From: CAITNM01 sp964446295
GTDB taxonomy: Bacteria > Pseudomonadota > Alphaproteobacteria > Paracaedibacterales > CAITNM01
Assembly: GCA_964446295.1 (NCBI GenBank)
Contig: CAYUNR010000019.1
Span: 1-24,881, forward strand
Direction of reading: 5' to 3'
DNA length: 24,881 bases
Under the pieces are notes generated by a model, which saw only the letters and a list, made by a program, of their open reading frames with translations, was not told where the DNA came from and did not search any database. The stretch's first letter is position 1; the number at the start of each line of letters is the position of its first letter. Shown one piece after another: positions 1 through 7,328 of the stretch. Both the position numbers and the translations under genes were made by a program.

Positions 1-1168
1 TACCAAATTCATTTACTGGTTTAGTGTTTTCAAAAAACACATCCACCCCCTCAACAAAACGCTCTTTAACCTGAATTGGTGCTACGGGAATGTTTGAGTT
101 ATCAACTTTAATTGCTTTATACGCACGATCGTGAATGCCTTCATAGCGTTTTCCAAGGTTTTTAATGACAGATTCTGTAAACAACGTGGTTGAAGCACCT
201 TTTGCATCCCCCACCACGTCACGAGTCAGAATTTTATCAACAGCACAAGTTACATATAGTGCATGCTCTATATCTAGAGCGGCTTTAAATTCTCCCAAAT
301 GACGAAGCATCATAACGCCTGATAATATAACCGCCATAGGATTAATATTGTTTTTCCCCGCATATTTAGGCGCAGAGCCGTGCACTGCTTCAAAAATACA
401 CGCATTGTCACCAATATTGGCACCAGGCGCAAAACCAAGGCCACCAACCAACGCAGAAGATAAATCACTTAAGATATCCCCATTCATATTAGTCGTTACA
501 ATTACTTCAAATTGTTCAGGTTTTTTCACTAATTGATGCGCGCAGTTATCTACAATAATATGTTGAGCTTCGATATCTGGATATTCTTTTGAAATATCTT
601 CAAAAGTTCGCTTGAGCATACCTTCACTAAATTTCATGATATTTGCTTTAGTGGCACAGTGAATGGTTTTACGATTTTGACTACGGGCAAATTCAAATCC
701 AAGGCGCACAATTTTTTCGCAACCCTTTCTGGATATAAGCTTTAAACACTGAGCCACATTTGGTGTCTGCATATGTTCAATGCCAGCATAAAGGTCTTCA
801 ACATTTTCACGAACAATTACTAAATCAATGCCACGCCCACTATAAGGAGTGATAACTCCTGGGAATTCTTTTACAGGTCGAATATTTCCGTAGGTTTCAA
901 ACATTTTTCGCAATGTTACATTGGCACTTTTTTCACCAAAACCCACGGGTGTTGCAAGCGGCCCCTTTAGGGCAACCTTATTTCTGTTAATAGATTCAAC
1001 TGTTTCTTGTGGAACACCAGTCGCCATACCTTTTTTAAAAACCTCAGCACCCGCTTCACAAATTTCCCAATTAATTTTTACGCCTGTAGAATCAATCACT
1101 TGACGAGCTGATGTTGTCACTTCAGGGCCAATTCCATCTCCAGGAATCAAAGTTACGTTATAAGACAT
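1..1168 (-). CDS. icd: Isocitrate dehydrogenase, alphaproteobacterial type (3' end outside window)
   Basis: Oxidative decarboxylation of isocitrate to 2-oxoglutarate in the TCA cycle, in the cytoplasm. The frame opens with ATG at 1168 (MSYNVTLIPGDGIGPEV, the nucleotide-fold start of the isocitrate/isopropylmalate dehydrogenase family) and is still open at base 1, giving 389 visible residues. Family motifs seen in order are VRENVEDLYAG, KANIMK, a VDNCAHQLV segment, NMNGDILSDLSSALVGG and FEAVHGSAPKYAGKN. The coding sequence continues well past the usual end of the catalytic domain into a GVDVF segment. This matches the long (about 470-480 residue) Rickettsia-like Icd with a C-terminal extension rather than the E. 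coli enzyme. NAD versus NADP preference cannot be settled by eye. It is divergent from the next gene across a 198-bp gap. No strong promoter was recognised for it. Confidence 0.93.
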   Translation of the reverse strand, partial: MSYNVTLIPGDGIGPEVTTSARQVIDSTGVKINWEICEAGAEVFKKGMATGVPQETVESINRNKVALKGPLATPVGFGEKSANVTLRKMFETYGNIRPVKEFPGVITPYSGRGIDLVIVRENVEDLYAGIEHMQTPNVAQCLKLISRKGCEKIVRLGFEFARSQNRKTIHCATKANIMKFSEGMLKRTFEDISKEYPDIEAQHIIVDNCAHQLVKKPEQFEVIVTTNMNGDILSDLSSALVGGLGFAPGANIGDNACIFEAVHGSAPKYAGKNNINPMAVILSGVMMLRHLGEFKAALDIEHALYVTCAVDKILTRDVVGDAKGASTTLFTESVIKNLGKRYEGIHDRAYKAIKVDNSNIPVAPIQVKERFVEGVDVFFENTKPVNEFG

Positions 1169-1305
1169 TATTGAACTTAATAGATATTAACTGGAACAAG
1201 CTTAGCATACAGACTGAAGTGTATGAAAAGAGCAATTTAAAAAGGGTCAGAAGATTACAATTAATTCCCAGATAAGAAATTTTTAATTTATTTTTAAGAA
1301 AGATA

Positions 1306-1336
1306 TTGACTAGTTTTTGTGCTTTATGCATATATA
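1306..1336 (+). promoter_or_regulatory. Candidate sigma-70 promoter for the LHH-like secreted protein
   Basis: A TTGACT box at 1306-1311 is followed by an AT-rich -10 region at 1329-1336 (CATATA at 17 bp, TATATA at 19 bp), preceded by TG at 1327-1328 as in an extended -10. This would leave a leader of about 25 nt before ATG 1367. The rest of the 1169-1366 gap is AT-rich and holds nothing else I can name. Confidence 0.4.
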
Positions 1337-1366
1337 CATGATGTATTGTATTAATGAACTCGGCAA

Positions 1367-3007
1367 ATGAATAATTATATTTTTAAAAAACTTTTTAGCG
1401 TTCTTGTTTCAACAATTTTTATTCTACCAATTAATGCAAGTTTTGGTGGTGAAGATCCTATCCCTCCTCTACCTGGATCCCCTCAACCTAATATCGGAGC
1501 TATCGCTACACAAGCACCTGCTCCTCTGACAGATATCCAAAAGCAATCTCTCTCACAGTTGTTAGCACGTTCAATTGATGAAATTCAAAAAATACATGTT
1601 CTTTTTGGCAATACAGAAGGCTTTTCAGATGATTATCCAGATGATAAAAAAATTAAAATTATAGTTCATGATATAAAAAAATGTTTTCATAAATTACTTC
1701 CTGTTTTCTTGCATAAATTTCAGCGAAGGGGCGTACACTACACACCAGAAAACACTGCTGCCAATGGAACACACTTACATGACATTAAGGGCAATCCATC
1801 GACCCTTTTTACTTCAAAAGGACCTGCGGACTTTTTAAAATCAGTGGGTGCTGATAATTTCTTCCTAGTTAGCACTCATTTCGGTAATACGTATTTTATT
1901 CCAAAATGGATGATACAACCAAATAAAGGATTCGGCTTATATCAACAAGCCACACTAACTCTTCATGAAGGTGTTGTTTATAGTGAGTATAATGTGCTTA
2001 GAATGCTCAATGGGCAAAACCCTCTAAGTCATAGCGGTGTCACAGAAATTCATCATGCTTATCAAAATCAAGAAACAGTATGTTATCTTTGCCATAGCGA
2101 GCATAAAAGAAGATTTAAGGAATACCATAAATCAGAAAGAGAAACCCTTATTAATAGAGCTATAGCTAGCTCTGAAGCTTATTATATCAATAAACTAACC
2201 GCCCTTCTTACGTTGGCAAAAGCAACTGCACACATATTAAAAGATGAAGACAGTGTTTCGTATGAAACCTCTAACCACCTGGGGTTTATAAAAGAATACA
2301 GAGGAAACCTTACAATAATTCCAAACGGCACTGAAGTTAAATTCAAAAAATCAACAAAATTAAGAGAAGGTTTTGACCGCACAATCGCTGAAAATGCACA
2401 ACAAGCAGCGAGATTAGAAGTTAGTGATACTGCGCATGTAACGGCATTAGAAGATAGCGATGATACCAGTGATAGTGTGCATGTAGCGGCATTAGAAGAT
2501 AGCGATGATGCCACTGAAGTTTTTGCATTCCCTGCTTCTGGGTTATCATTAGGACGTGATAGCTTCTCAAGCGGAAGAACCTCCTTTGCATCTGAATTTG
2601 GCACCTCTGATGACAGTAATTCAAGAGACTCAATCACATCATCTTCTTCTTTTGCACAACGAATACGCAGAGTTAGTATTAGTAGTGCCGCAACTGATAC
2701 TTTATCTAGCGATGAAGAAGTGCCATCCGTCGTAAGAAAAAAAATCGTAGCCAAAAGAGGTGTTGCTGGAAAGCAGAGATCAACATCTTCAGTTACTCAA
2801 GGAATTCAAGATATGAGCATTGCCGAAGCACCTCAAAAACCTACCCAACAACCAGAAAAAAGAAGTCTTACCGAAAGAAATAAAGCTGATTTAGAAGATC
2901 CGCTAATAGATAAAGAGAACAAAGAAATCAATTCACCAGCCTTAAAGAGGTCAGGCAGGATCTCAGGAAGAAGAGCAAGCGCTATTCTTCGCGAACCCAA
3001 TCCCTAA
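1367..3007 (+). CDS. Secreted protein with LHH/HNH-endonuclease-like domain and disordered basic tail (putative effector)
   Basis: A 546-residue protein. Residues 1-27 form a Sec-type signal peptide (KK followed by a hydrophobic core, then NASFG). Residues 30-55 are Pro-rich. Residues about 205-265 carry RMLNGQNPLSHSGVTEIHH, then Q233, SEH (244-246), H254 and a following basic segment. This order resembles the LHH/AHH families of the HNH/Endo VII superfamily found in polymorphic toxins: RM..G..P...G...LHH..Q, then SEH and a second H about 8 residues on. From about residue 345 the protein is low complexity: a 15-residue acidic tandem repeat (352-381), Ser/Asp-rich stretches, and basic clusters at 457-471 and 527-536. 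No immunity-like partner is adjacent. The Shine-Dalgarno is weak. The nuclease call rests on motif resemblance only; activity and target are unknown. An effector exported to a host or competitor is an inference. Confidence 0.6.
   Translation: MNNYIFKKLFSVLVSTIFILPINASFGGEDPIPPLPGSPQPNIGAIATQAPAPLTDIQKQSLSQLLARSIDEIQKIHVLFGNTEGFSDDYPDDKKIKIIVHDIKKCFHKLLPVFLHKFQRRGVHYTPENTAANGTHLHDIKGNPSTLFTSKGPADFLKSVGADNFFLVSTHFGNTYFIPKWMIQPNKGFGLYQQATLTLHEGVVYSEYNVLRMLNGQNPLSHSGVTEIHHAYQNQETVCYLCHSEHKRRFKEYHKSERETLINRAIASSEAYYINKLTALLTLAKATAHILKDEDSVSYETSNHLGFIKEYRGNLTIIPNGTEVKFKKSTKLREGFDRTIAENAQQAARLEVSDTAHVTALEDSDDTSDSVHVAALEDSDDATEVFAFPASGLSLGRDSFSSGRTSFASEFGTSDDSNSRDSITSSSSFAQRIRRVSISSAATDTLSSDEEVPSVVRKKIVAKRGVAGKQRSTSSVTQGIQDMSIAEAPQKPTQQPEKRSLTERNKADLEDPLIDKENKEINSPALKRSGRISGRRASAILREPNP
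2420..2509 (+). repeat. Two-copy 45-bp in-frame tandem repeat
   Basis: Two adjacent 45-bp units (2420-2464 and 2465-2509) encode VSDTAHVTALEDSDD and TSDSVHVAALEDSDD. They are near-identical at DNA level, with a run of about 21 identical bases at the 3' end of each unit, which suggests recent duplication inside the disordered tail. Confidence 0.85.
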
Positions 3008-4104
3008 GCCGCATCACGTCCTTCACCTAAAGCCGCGAGTATTCTAGCCACTGTACGAATTTCCTCGCACACCTCGCGGCTTAGCTGTTGGCGCCCAGTT
3101 GTTATATCGTCATGAATTCTAACCATCTGAGAGTCTAGACTACGCCAATATTTAGTAGTATCTGTTGCCACTTCCGATTGACGGCTTAGCAGTTGCTGCA
3201 TATTAAATTGGCTCTGTGCAACGTTTTGCAATGCTGCTAATTGCTGATTTTGTTGGTCAGTCAGCATATTTAATTTTTCTGCAAGATCAGTCAATCCACG
3301 CATATATTGCTGGCGATTTTCTTCTCCACGCTGCAACTGCTGAGCTAAAAGCTGCATACTTTCTGCTGCTTGTTCAAAGACACTCTGTGAATAAGTTTGT
3401 CCTGCGCTCTGCCCTTCAGCACTTCCAATGCTAAGTTTTCCAAAATGAATTCGCTCTTCAATATAATAGAAAAATCCTTGGATTCCCTTGTTATATTGCA
3501 CATCAATAAAGCCAATAATTAGTGATCCAAGTAATCCAAATAATGATGAACTAAATGCAGTTCCCATACCAACTAAAGGCGCTCGCAATCCGTCTTTTAG
3601 TGCCTTAAACGCATCTTGAATATCCCCCGCTTGCAAATCAATGCTAGAAATTACGCCAGAAATTGCTGTCACCGTATGCGATAATCCCCAAAAAGTACCC
3701 AGAAGTCCTAGAAAAACAAGCAGACCTGTAATGTAGCGATTAATGTCCCTACTCTCATCAAACCGATTTTGAATACTTCCAAACGTTGCCTGCAACATAA
3801 AGCTTGAAGGTCGAGTTTGCTGAAATAGCTGCTGTAACGGTTTCAATGCTCGCGGCTTTGGAGCACTAGTTTCGTGGTCACGTGATTTTTCAAAAAATGA
3901 AAACCATATAGCTTCTTGCCTTAGGAAGAAAAACAAATAAGCATTGTATACAACCCCAAACAAAAACAATGTTAGAATGGTTCCATTCAAAGGAATATTA
4001 GTTACAAATGCAGATTTTACCTGCGGAAACAGTGCTACAAGCACGCCTAACATTATGCATATAAAACAAATAGAAATAAACGCACTGCGCCGTATAACAG
4101 ACAT
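3004..4104 (-). CDS. MotA/TolQ/ExbB proton-channel family protein with coiled-coil tail
   Basis: Inner-membrane ion-channel subunit of the MotA/TolQ/ExbB superfamily, which couples ion flux to work through a MotB/TolR/ExbD-type partner. From ATG 4104 (366 residues; an in-frame TTG at 4113 is less likely) there are two N-terminal membrane segments (about 8-27 and 40-61), a cytoplasmic stretch, then the paired family helices: one with GLLGTFWGL (about 133-141) and one with GMGTAFSSSLFGLLGS (about 179-194). Residues about 235-355 are Gln-rich and predicted helical/coiled coil. It lacks the flagellar MotA N-terminal layout, so I do not call it motA. No partner gene is visible on either side. Its stop (3004-3006) overlaps by 3-4 bases the stop of the convergent secreted-protein gene. 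It lies 76 nt downstream of ygfZ and may have its own promoter. Confidence 0.75.
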   Translation of the reverse strand: MSVIRRSAFISICFICIMLGVLVALFPQVKSAFVTNIPLNGTILTLFLFGVVYNAYLFFFLRQEAIWFSFFEKSRDHETSAPKPRALKPLQQLFQQTRPSSFMLQATFGSIQNRFDESRDINRYITGLLVFLGLLGTFWGLSHTVTAISGVISSIDLQAGDIQDAFKALKDGLRAPLVGMGTAFSSSLFGLLGSLIIGFIDVQYNKGIQGFFYYIEERIHFGKLSIGSAEGQSAGQTYSQSVFEQAAESMQLLAQQLQRGEENRQQYMRGLTDLAEKLNMLTDQQNQQLAALQNVAQSQFNMQQLLSRQSEVATDTTKYWRSLDSQMVRIHDDITTGRQQLSREVCEEIRTVARILAALGEGRDAA

Positions 4105-4129
4105 AGAACCCAAAATTTTAAAAGATATT

Positions 4130-4160
4130 AGTATAAGCTTAAATGATAAAATTTTAACAA
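4130..4160 (-). promoter_or_regulatory. Candidate promoter for the MotA/TolQ/ExbB-family gene
   Basis: On the minus strand TTGTTA (4160-4155) precedes TATACT (4135-4130) with a 19-bp spacer, about 25 bp before ATG 4104. The long spacer makes this tentative. The same gap has two TAAAATTTT-type palindromic blocks. Confidence 0.3.
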
Positions 4161-4180
4161 TAAAGGGGGCAATAAGCCGT

Positions 4181-4996
4181 CTACTCAGGTAACTGCATCC
4201 AACTAGGCTTACTTACCTTTATGGAATGACCATTTATCACTATTTCGGACTGCAGGACTTCTAATTTCAGTAATGCAATCCCAACACTACCATTGGTTGC
4301 TCGCAACTCTCCAACTTCTTGACCATTAGCTACAAGCTTATCTCCAACAATACATTCGCCAGGCACACTTAAACTAATTGGAAAAGCACGTTTGCGAATT
4401 TGCCCAACATAACGAGAACGCGCTGTCAGTTCTTGCCCCATGTAACAACCTTTGGTCCAAGCAATCGCACTAAGCTCATCCATCCCCCACTCTAAAGGAA
4501 TTGATTTATCAACAACCATGTCATGTGCTCCATCTGGAATACCTAGGCTTATACGCATGTTTTCATAAGCGTCACTTGGCATCTCAGAAACTATTTTCTT
4601 ATCATAAAATCGGTAACCAAGCTCTTTTAAGCGGGGATCAAAAAAACAATTTTCAACCTCAGCTTGGGCTGAGCTAATCCCAACCTGCCAATCGGTATTT
4701 ATATTAATGCTAACATCAGAACGTAATTTGAATAATTGTAACCGCTGCACAAATGCATGAGCACGTGTTGCATCAATATCAATCAGCCATGAATCACCAG
4801 CACAAATTACAAAAAAATCAAATTGAAATTTTCCTTGAGGAGATAGCATTAAGCTGTAAATAATGGACTGACGATCCAGGCGCTCTATGTCTTGAGTGAT
4901 AATCCCCTGCAGAAATGCTTCCCGGTCACTACCTTGCATTTCAATAATTGTGCGGTTCGTTAGATGGCAGTAAAAATCAGTTTTGGGAACAGTCAT
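4181..4996 (-). CDS. ygfZ: Folate-binding YgfZ/GcvT-like Fe-S cluster maturation protein
   Basis: YgfZ (mitochondrial IBA57) helps repair or assemble certain iron-sulfur enzymes and binds a folate. The signature K-G-C-Y-x-G-Q-E is present as WTKGCYMGQELTARS, followed by RYVGQIRKRAF, and the N-terminal GcvT-like fold is recognisable (QGSDREAFLQGIITQDI). ATG 4996 gives 271 residues, normal for short bacterial YgfZ. A TTG two codons upstream (5002) is also in frame. The start overlaps the end of the CHCC zinc-finger gene by 20 nt, so translational coupling is likely. Its neighbours include rubrerythrin, so the operon mixes iron/oxidative-stress functions with hisS and flagellar genes. Confidence 0.92.
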   Translation of the reverse strand: MTVPKTDFYCHLTNRTIIEMQGSDREAFLQGIITQDIERLDRQSIIYSLMLSPQGKFQFDFFVICAGDSWLIDIDATRAHAFVQRLQLFKLRSDVSININTDWQVGISSAQAEVENCFFDPRLKELGYRFYDKKIVSEMPSDAYENMRISLGIPDGAHDMVVDKSIPLEWGMDELSAIAWTKGCYMGQELTARSRYVGQIRKRAFPISLSVPGECIVGDKLVANGQEVGELRATNGSVGIALLKLEVLQSEIVINGHSIKVSKPSWMQLPE

Positions 4997-5141
4997 ACAC
5001 AAACACTTTCCCGCAATAAGTGCATTCTATTCGACCATCTGTTTGAATAGATAAATAAACACGTGGATGCCCAAGTGTTTTTCCGTCTACCGAACCATCA
5101 CACATTACTTCTTTTTCAGAAACAATAACAGATTCACGCAT
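4977..5141 (-). CDS. Small CHCC zinc-finger protein (NDUFS6-like domain)
   Basis: A 54-residue protein with C14 (MCDG), H25 (GHPRVYL), C40 and C43 (CTYCGKVFV). This is the CHCC zinc-binding pattern of the alphaproteobacterial zf-CHCC family, the domain also found in mitochondrial complex I subunit NDUFS6. I chose ATG 5141 because it gives the usual short form and overlaps the hisS stop by 8 nt; a start further upstream would sit inside hisS. The 3' end overlaps the ygfZ start by 20 nt. Its bacterial role is not established; a link to respiratory complex I is an inference from the mitochondrial relative and from nuoAB nearby. Confidence 0.85.
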   Translation of the reverse strand: MRESVIVSEKEVMCDGSVDGKTLGHPRVYLSIQTDGRIECTYCGKVFVYDCSQN

Positions 5142-6390
5142 GTTCAGCACACAGCATTTCAAGCACTTCACTGTTTTTCATTATGCGTTCTTTTTGTGGA
5201 TGATCTTGCGGTAGACTTAAGTCTTTAACCTTAACTGTATTGGTTTTGGTTTCTTCTTCACCAATGATAATAGCAAAGCGTGCACCAAGTTTGTCGGCAT
5301 CTTTAAAAGCTTTTCCTGGGTTTGTTTTATAAAGTATTTCGCAGACCTTACCTTTTTCCCTAAAAGCTTTTGCCAATTGTAGTGCTTTAGAAAAATAATC
5401 ACCGATCACAATGATTACAATCGGCACTGGTTTTGTAAACGCTCTATTTTCTAAAAGCAAAGCAATTCGATCAACACCCATGCCCCAACCAACGGCTGGA
5501 ATTGATGGTCCACCCATATGCTGCACTAAACCATCATATCTACCACCACCCAAAACAGCATCCTGAGCCCCAAGATCAGCACTTTTAAATTCAAAAGCTG
5601 TATGGGTGTAGTAATCAAGGCCCCTTACCAAGGTAGGATCGAGAGTATACTTAATATCAAGCACTTCTAAGCCTTCACACACTTTTTCAAAAAACTGCGC
5701 AGCCGCAGTCGTTAAATGTGATGAAATTTTTGGCGCATCTTCTGCAATACGTTTATCGTTTAAATCTTTAGAATCCAGAATACGCATAGGATTTTTATCT
5801 AATCGTTGCTGACTATCTTCTGAAAGCTCGCTTCGATATTTAGAAAAATACTCAATTAAAGCAACCCGATAAGCATCTCTGCTTTGCGAATCCCCTATGG
5901 TATTTAAGTGCAAACTTGCATTAATTTCTAATCGATCAAGAATTTGCTGCGCCAAGTCTAGCGTTTCAACATCAGCACAAGGGTTATCTACCCCAAAAAA
6001 TTCAACACCAAACTGGTGCAATTGCCTGTATCTACCACGTTGAGGTCGCTCATATCTAAACATGGGCCCATAGTAGCAATACTTTAATGGCAACTGCTGT
6101 GTAAGACCATTGGAAAGAAGCGCTCGTACCACAGGCGCCGTACCTTCAGGCCGCAGAGTGATTTCTTCTCCCCCACGATCTGAAAACGTGTACATTTCTT
6201 TGCCAACAATATCGCTAGTTTCACCTACAGCCCGTTTGAAAACCCCAGTATATTCAAAAATTGGCGTATCAATACGTTCAAACCCAAACTGACGTGCCGT
6301 TAGAAAAGTTGTATCTTGGATGTGCTGAATACACCTTGCAAAATCACCTAGAAAATCACGGGTTCCTCGAACAGGCTGCAATTTAGTCAT
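5134..6390 (-). CDS. hisS: Histidyl-tRNA synthetase
   Basis: Charges tRNA-His with histidine in the cytoplasm. The 418-residue length is normal. Class II features are present: PEGTAPVVRA (81-90), motif 2 around FRYERPQRGRYRQ (111-123), the histidine-specific LDYYTHTAFEF segment near residue 258, motif 3 region GGGRYDGLVQHMGG followed by GWGMGVDRIALLL, and a C-terminal anticodon-binding domain. ATG 6390 is one nucleotide beyond the rubrerythrin stop, with no clear Shine-Dalgarno, which suggests coupled translation. The stop overlaps the start of the zinc-finger gene by 8 nt. Confidence 0.97.
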   Translation of the reverse strand: MTKLQPVRGTRDFLGDFARCIQHIQDTTFLTARQFGFERIDTPIFEYTGVFKRAVGETSDIVGKEMYTFSDRGGEEITLRPEGTAPVVRALLSNGLTQQLPLKYCYYGPMFRYERPQRGRYRQLHQFGVEFFGVDNPCADVETLDLAQQILDRLEINASLHLNTIGDSQSRDAYRVALIEYFSKYRSELSEDSQQRLDKNPMRILDSKDLNDKRIAEDAPKISSHLTTAAAQFFEKVCEGLEVLDIKYTLDPTLVRGLDYYTHTAFEFKSADLGAQDAVLGGGRYDGLVQHMGGPSIPAVGWGMGVDRIALLLENRAFTKPVPIVIIVIGDYFSKALQLAKAFREKGKVCEILYKTNPGKAFKDADKLGARFAIIIGEEETKTNTVKVKDLSLPQDHPQKERIMKNSEVLEMLCAEHA

Positions 6391-6391
6391 A

Positions 6392-6811
6392 TTATGCCAT
6401 TGTGTCTAAAGCTTTTTGGAAACGTCCTGCATGGGATTTTTCTGCTTTTGCCAACGTTTCAAACCAATTAGCAATTTCGTCAAAACCTTCTTCACGTGCC
6501 GATTTAGCCATGCCAGGATACATATCTGTATACTCGTGGGTTTCACCAGCAATAGCAGCTTTTAGGTTATCTGTTGTTGCGCCAATAGGAAGACCAGTAG
6601 CCGGGTCACCTACTTCTTCTAGAAACTCAAGGTGACCATGTGCATGTCCTGTTTCACCTTCAGCAGTTGAACGAAATACTGCAGCAACGTCATTATAGCC
6701 TTCAATATCTGCTTTTTGAGCGAAATACAAATACCTACGATTTGCTTGTGATTCACCTGCGAACGCATCCTTAAGGTTTTGTTCTGTTTTAGATCCTTTT
6801 AATTTTGTCAT
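6392..6811 (-). CDS. Rubrerythrin-family ferritin-like diiron protein
   Basis: A 139-residue ferritin-like diiron protein, probably a peroxide-scavenging rubrerythrin without the C-terminal rubredoxin domain, as is common in alphaproteobacteria. Diiron ligands are visible as E20 (AGESQANRRY), E53 and H56 (EGETGH), the GETHEY segment and KAEKSH. I chose ATG 6811 (MTKLKGSKTEQNL), which matches the family's N-terminus; an in-frame codon at 6841 would add ten unmatched residues. It lies 64 nt after flgC and 1 nt before hisS. DUF3501, which I recall as a frequent neighbour of rubrerythrin, is elsewhere in this window (12168-12764). Confidence 0.93.
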   Translation of the reverse strand: MTKLKGSKTEQNLKDAFAGESQANRRYLYFAQKADIEGYNDVAAVFRSTAEGETGHAHGHLEFLEEVGDPATGLPIGATTDNLKAAIAGETHEYTDMYPGMAKSAREEGFDEIANWFETLAKAEKSHAGRFQKALDTMA

Positions 6812-6841
6812 AATATTAATACTCAACAAGTTGAACTTCAT

Positions 6842-6872
6842 AAAATATGAGAGGGAAGCTCAGAAAGGTCAA
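6842..6872 (-). promoter_or_regulatory. Candidate promoter upstream of rubrerythrin
   Basis: Minus-strand TTGACC (6872-6867) is followed at 19 bp by TATTTT (6847-6842), about 30 bp before ATG 6811, in the only sizeable gap between flgC and hisS. The spacer is long, so this is tentative. Confidence 0.25.
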
Positions 6873-6875
6873 GTG

Positions 6876-7310
6876 CTAGTTGTTCTTTAAAAGATTTATC
6901 GTGTTTTGCAGCATCGCCAATATACGTTCATATACTTTTAGGTTACCTTCATGACCACGGGACGCTTCTCGCATATCAGCCATTTCAAGAATAGATTTAA
7001 CGTTTGATTCATACACGAATCCATCTTTATCAGCTGCAGGATCATCAGGCGCATACACCTTAGGAAAAGGTGTTTTGTCATGGTGAATTTTCCCCAAGGT
7101 AATTAATTCAGCTTTCATTTTCTTATCGTAGTAGGTTTTAAAAGCTGGGATACGGCGCCTATATGGCATTTCACCAGCCACAGTATTTTTCACTCCTGCA
7201 TTCGCAAGATTTTCAGAAATTATCAGCATACGTTTGTTTTGCACAACCATTCCCGAGGTGGCAACATACAGGGCGCGAGTAAGAGTAGACTGTGATTTAT
7301 TAAAAGTCAT
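6876..7310 (-). CDS. flgC: Flagellar basal-body rod protein FlgC
   Basis: Proximal rod component of the flagellar basal body, exported by the flagellar type III apparatus. In its 144 residues the N-terminal rod signature is ALYVATSGMVVQNKRM with SENLANAG, and the C-terminal helix (ADMREASRGHEGNLKVYERI, then LQNTINLLKN) matches the family's heptad-rich end. It follows flgB by 5 nt. An exceptionally strong AGGAGG ribosome site sits at the very end of flgB. fliE, which usually follows flgC, is absent; rubrerythrin comes next. Confidence 0.92.
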   Translation of the reverse strand: MTFNKSQSTLTRALYVATSGMVVQNKRMLIISENLANAGVKNTVAGEMPYRRRIPAFKTYYDKKMKAELITLGKIHHDKTPFPKVYAPDDPAADKDGFVYESNVKSILEMADMREASRGHEGNLKVYERILAMLQNTINLLKNN

Positions 7311-7328
7311 AGTAATTATCCTCCTTGC
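7311..7328 (-). promoter_or_regulatory. flgC ribosome binding site overlapping a CsrA-consensus-like core
   Basis: Minus strand 7328-7318 reads GCAAGGAGGAT. AGGAGG (7325-7320) is a perfect Shine-Dalgarno nine bases before the flgC ATG. The stretch CAAGGAGG (7327-7320) also fits the core CANGGANG of the CsrA/RsmA consensus. csrA is encoded about 440 bp away, divergently. Confidence 0.5.

Noticed and set aside
2182..2754. 190-residue minus-strand open frame opposite the secreted protein
   Set aside because: It is the antisense mirror of the Ser/Asp-rich tail, with no start signals or recognisable domains.
3004..4104. MotA-like protein with coiled-coil tail as ZorA of a Zorya defence system
   Set aside because: No ZorB-like OmpA protein and no ZorC/D/E nuclease or helicase genes next to it; the tail is short, and the protein sits among housekeeping genes.
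6392..6841. Ten-residue longer start for rubrerythrin
   Set aside because: The extra residues do not match the family, and ATG 6811 gives the standard N-terminus.
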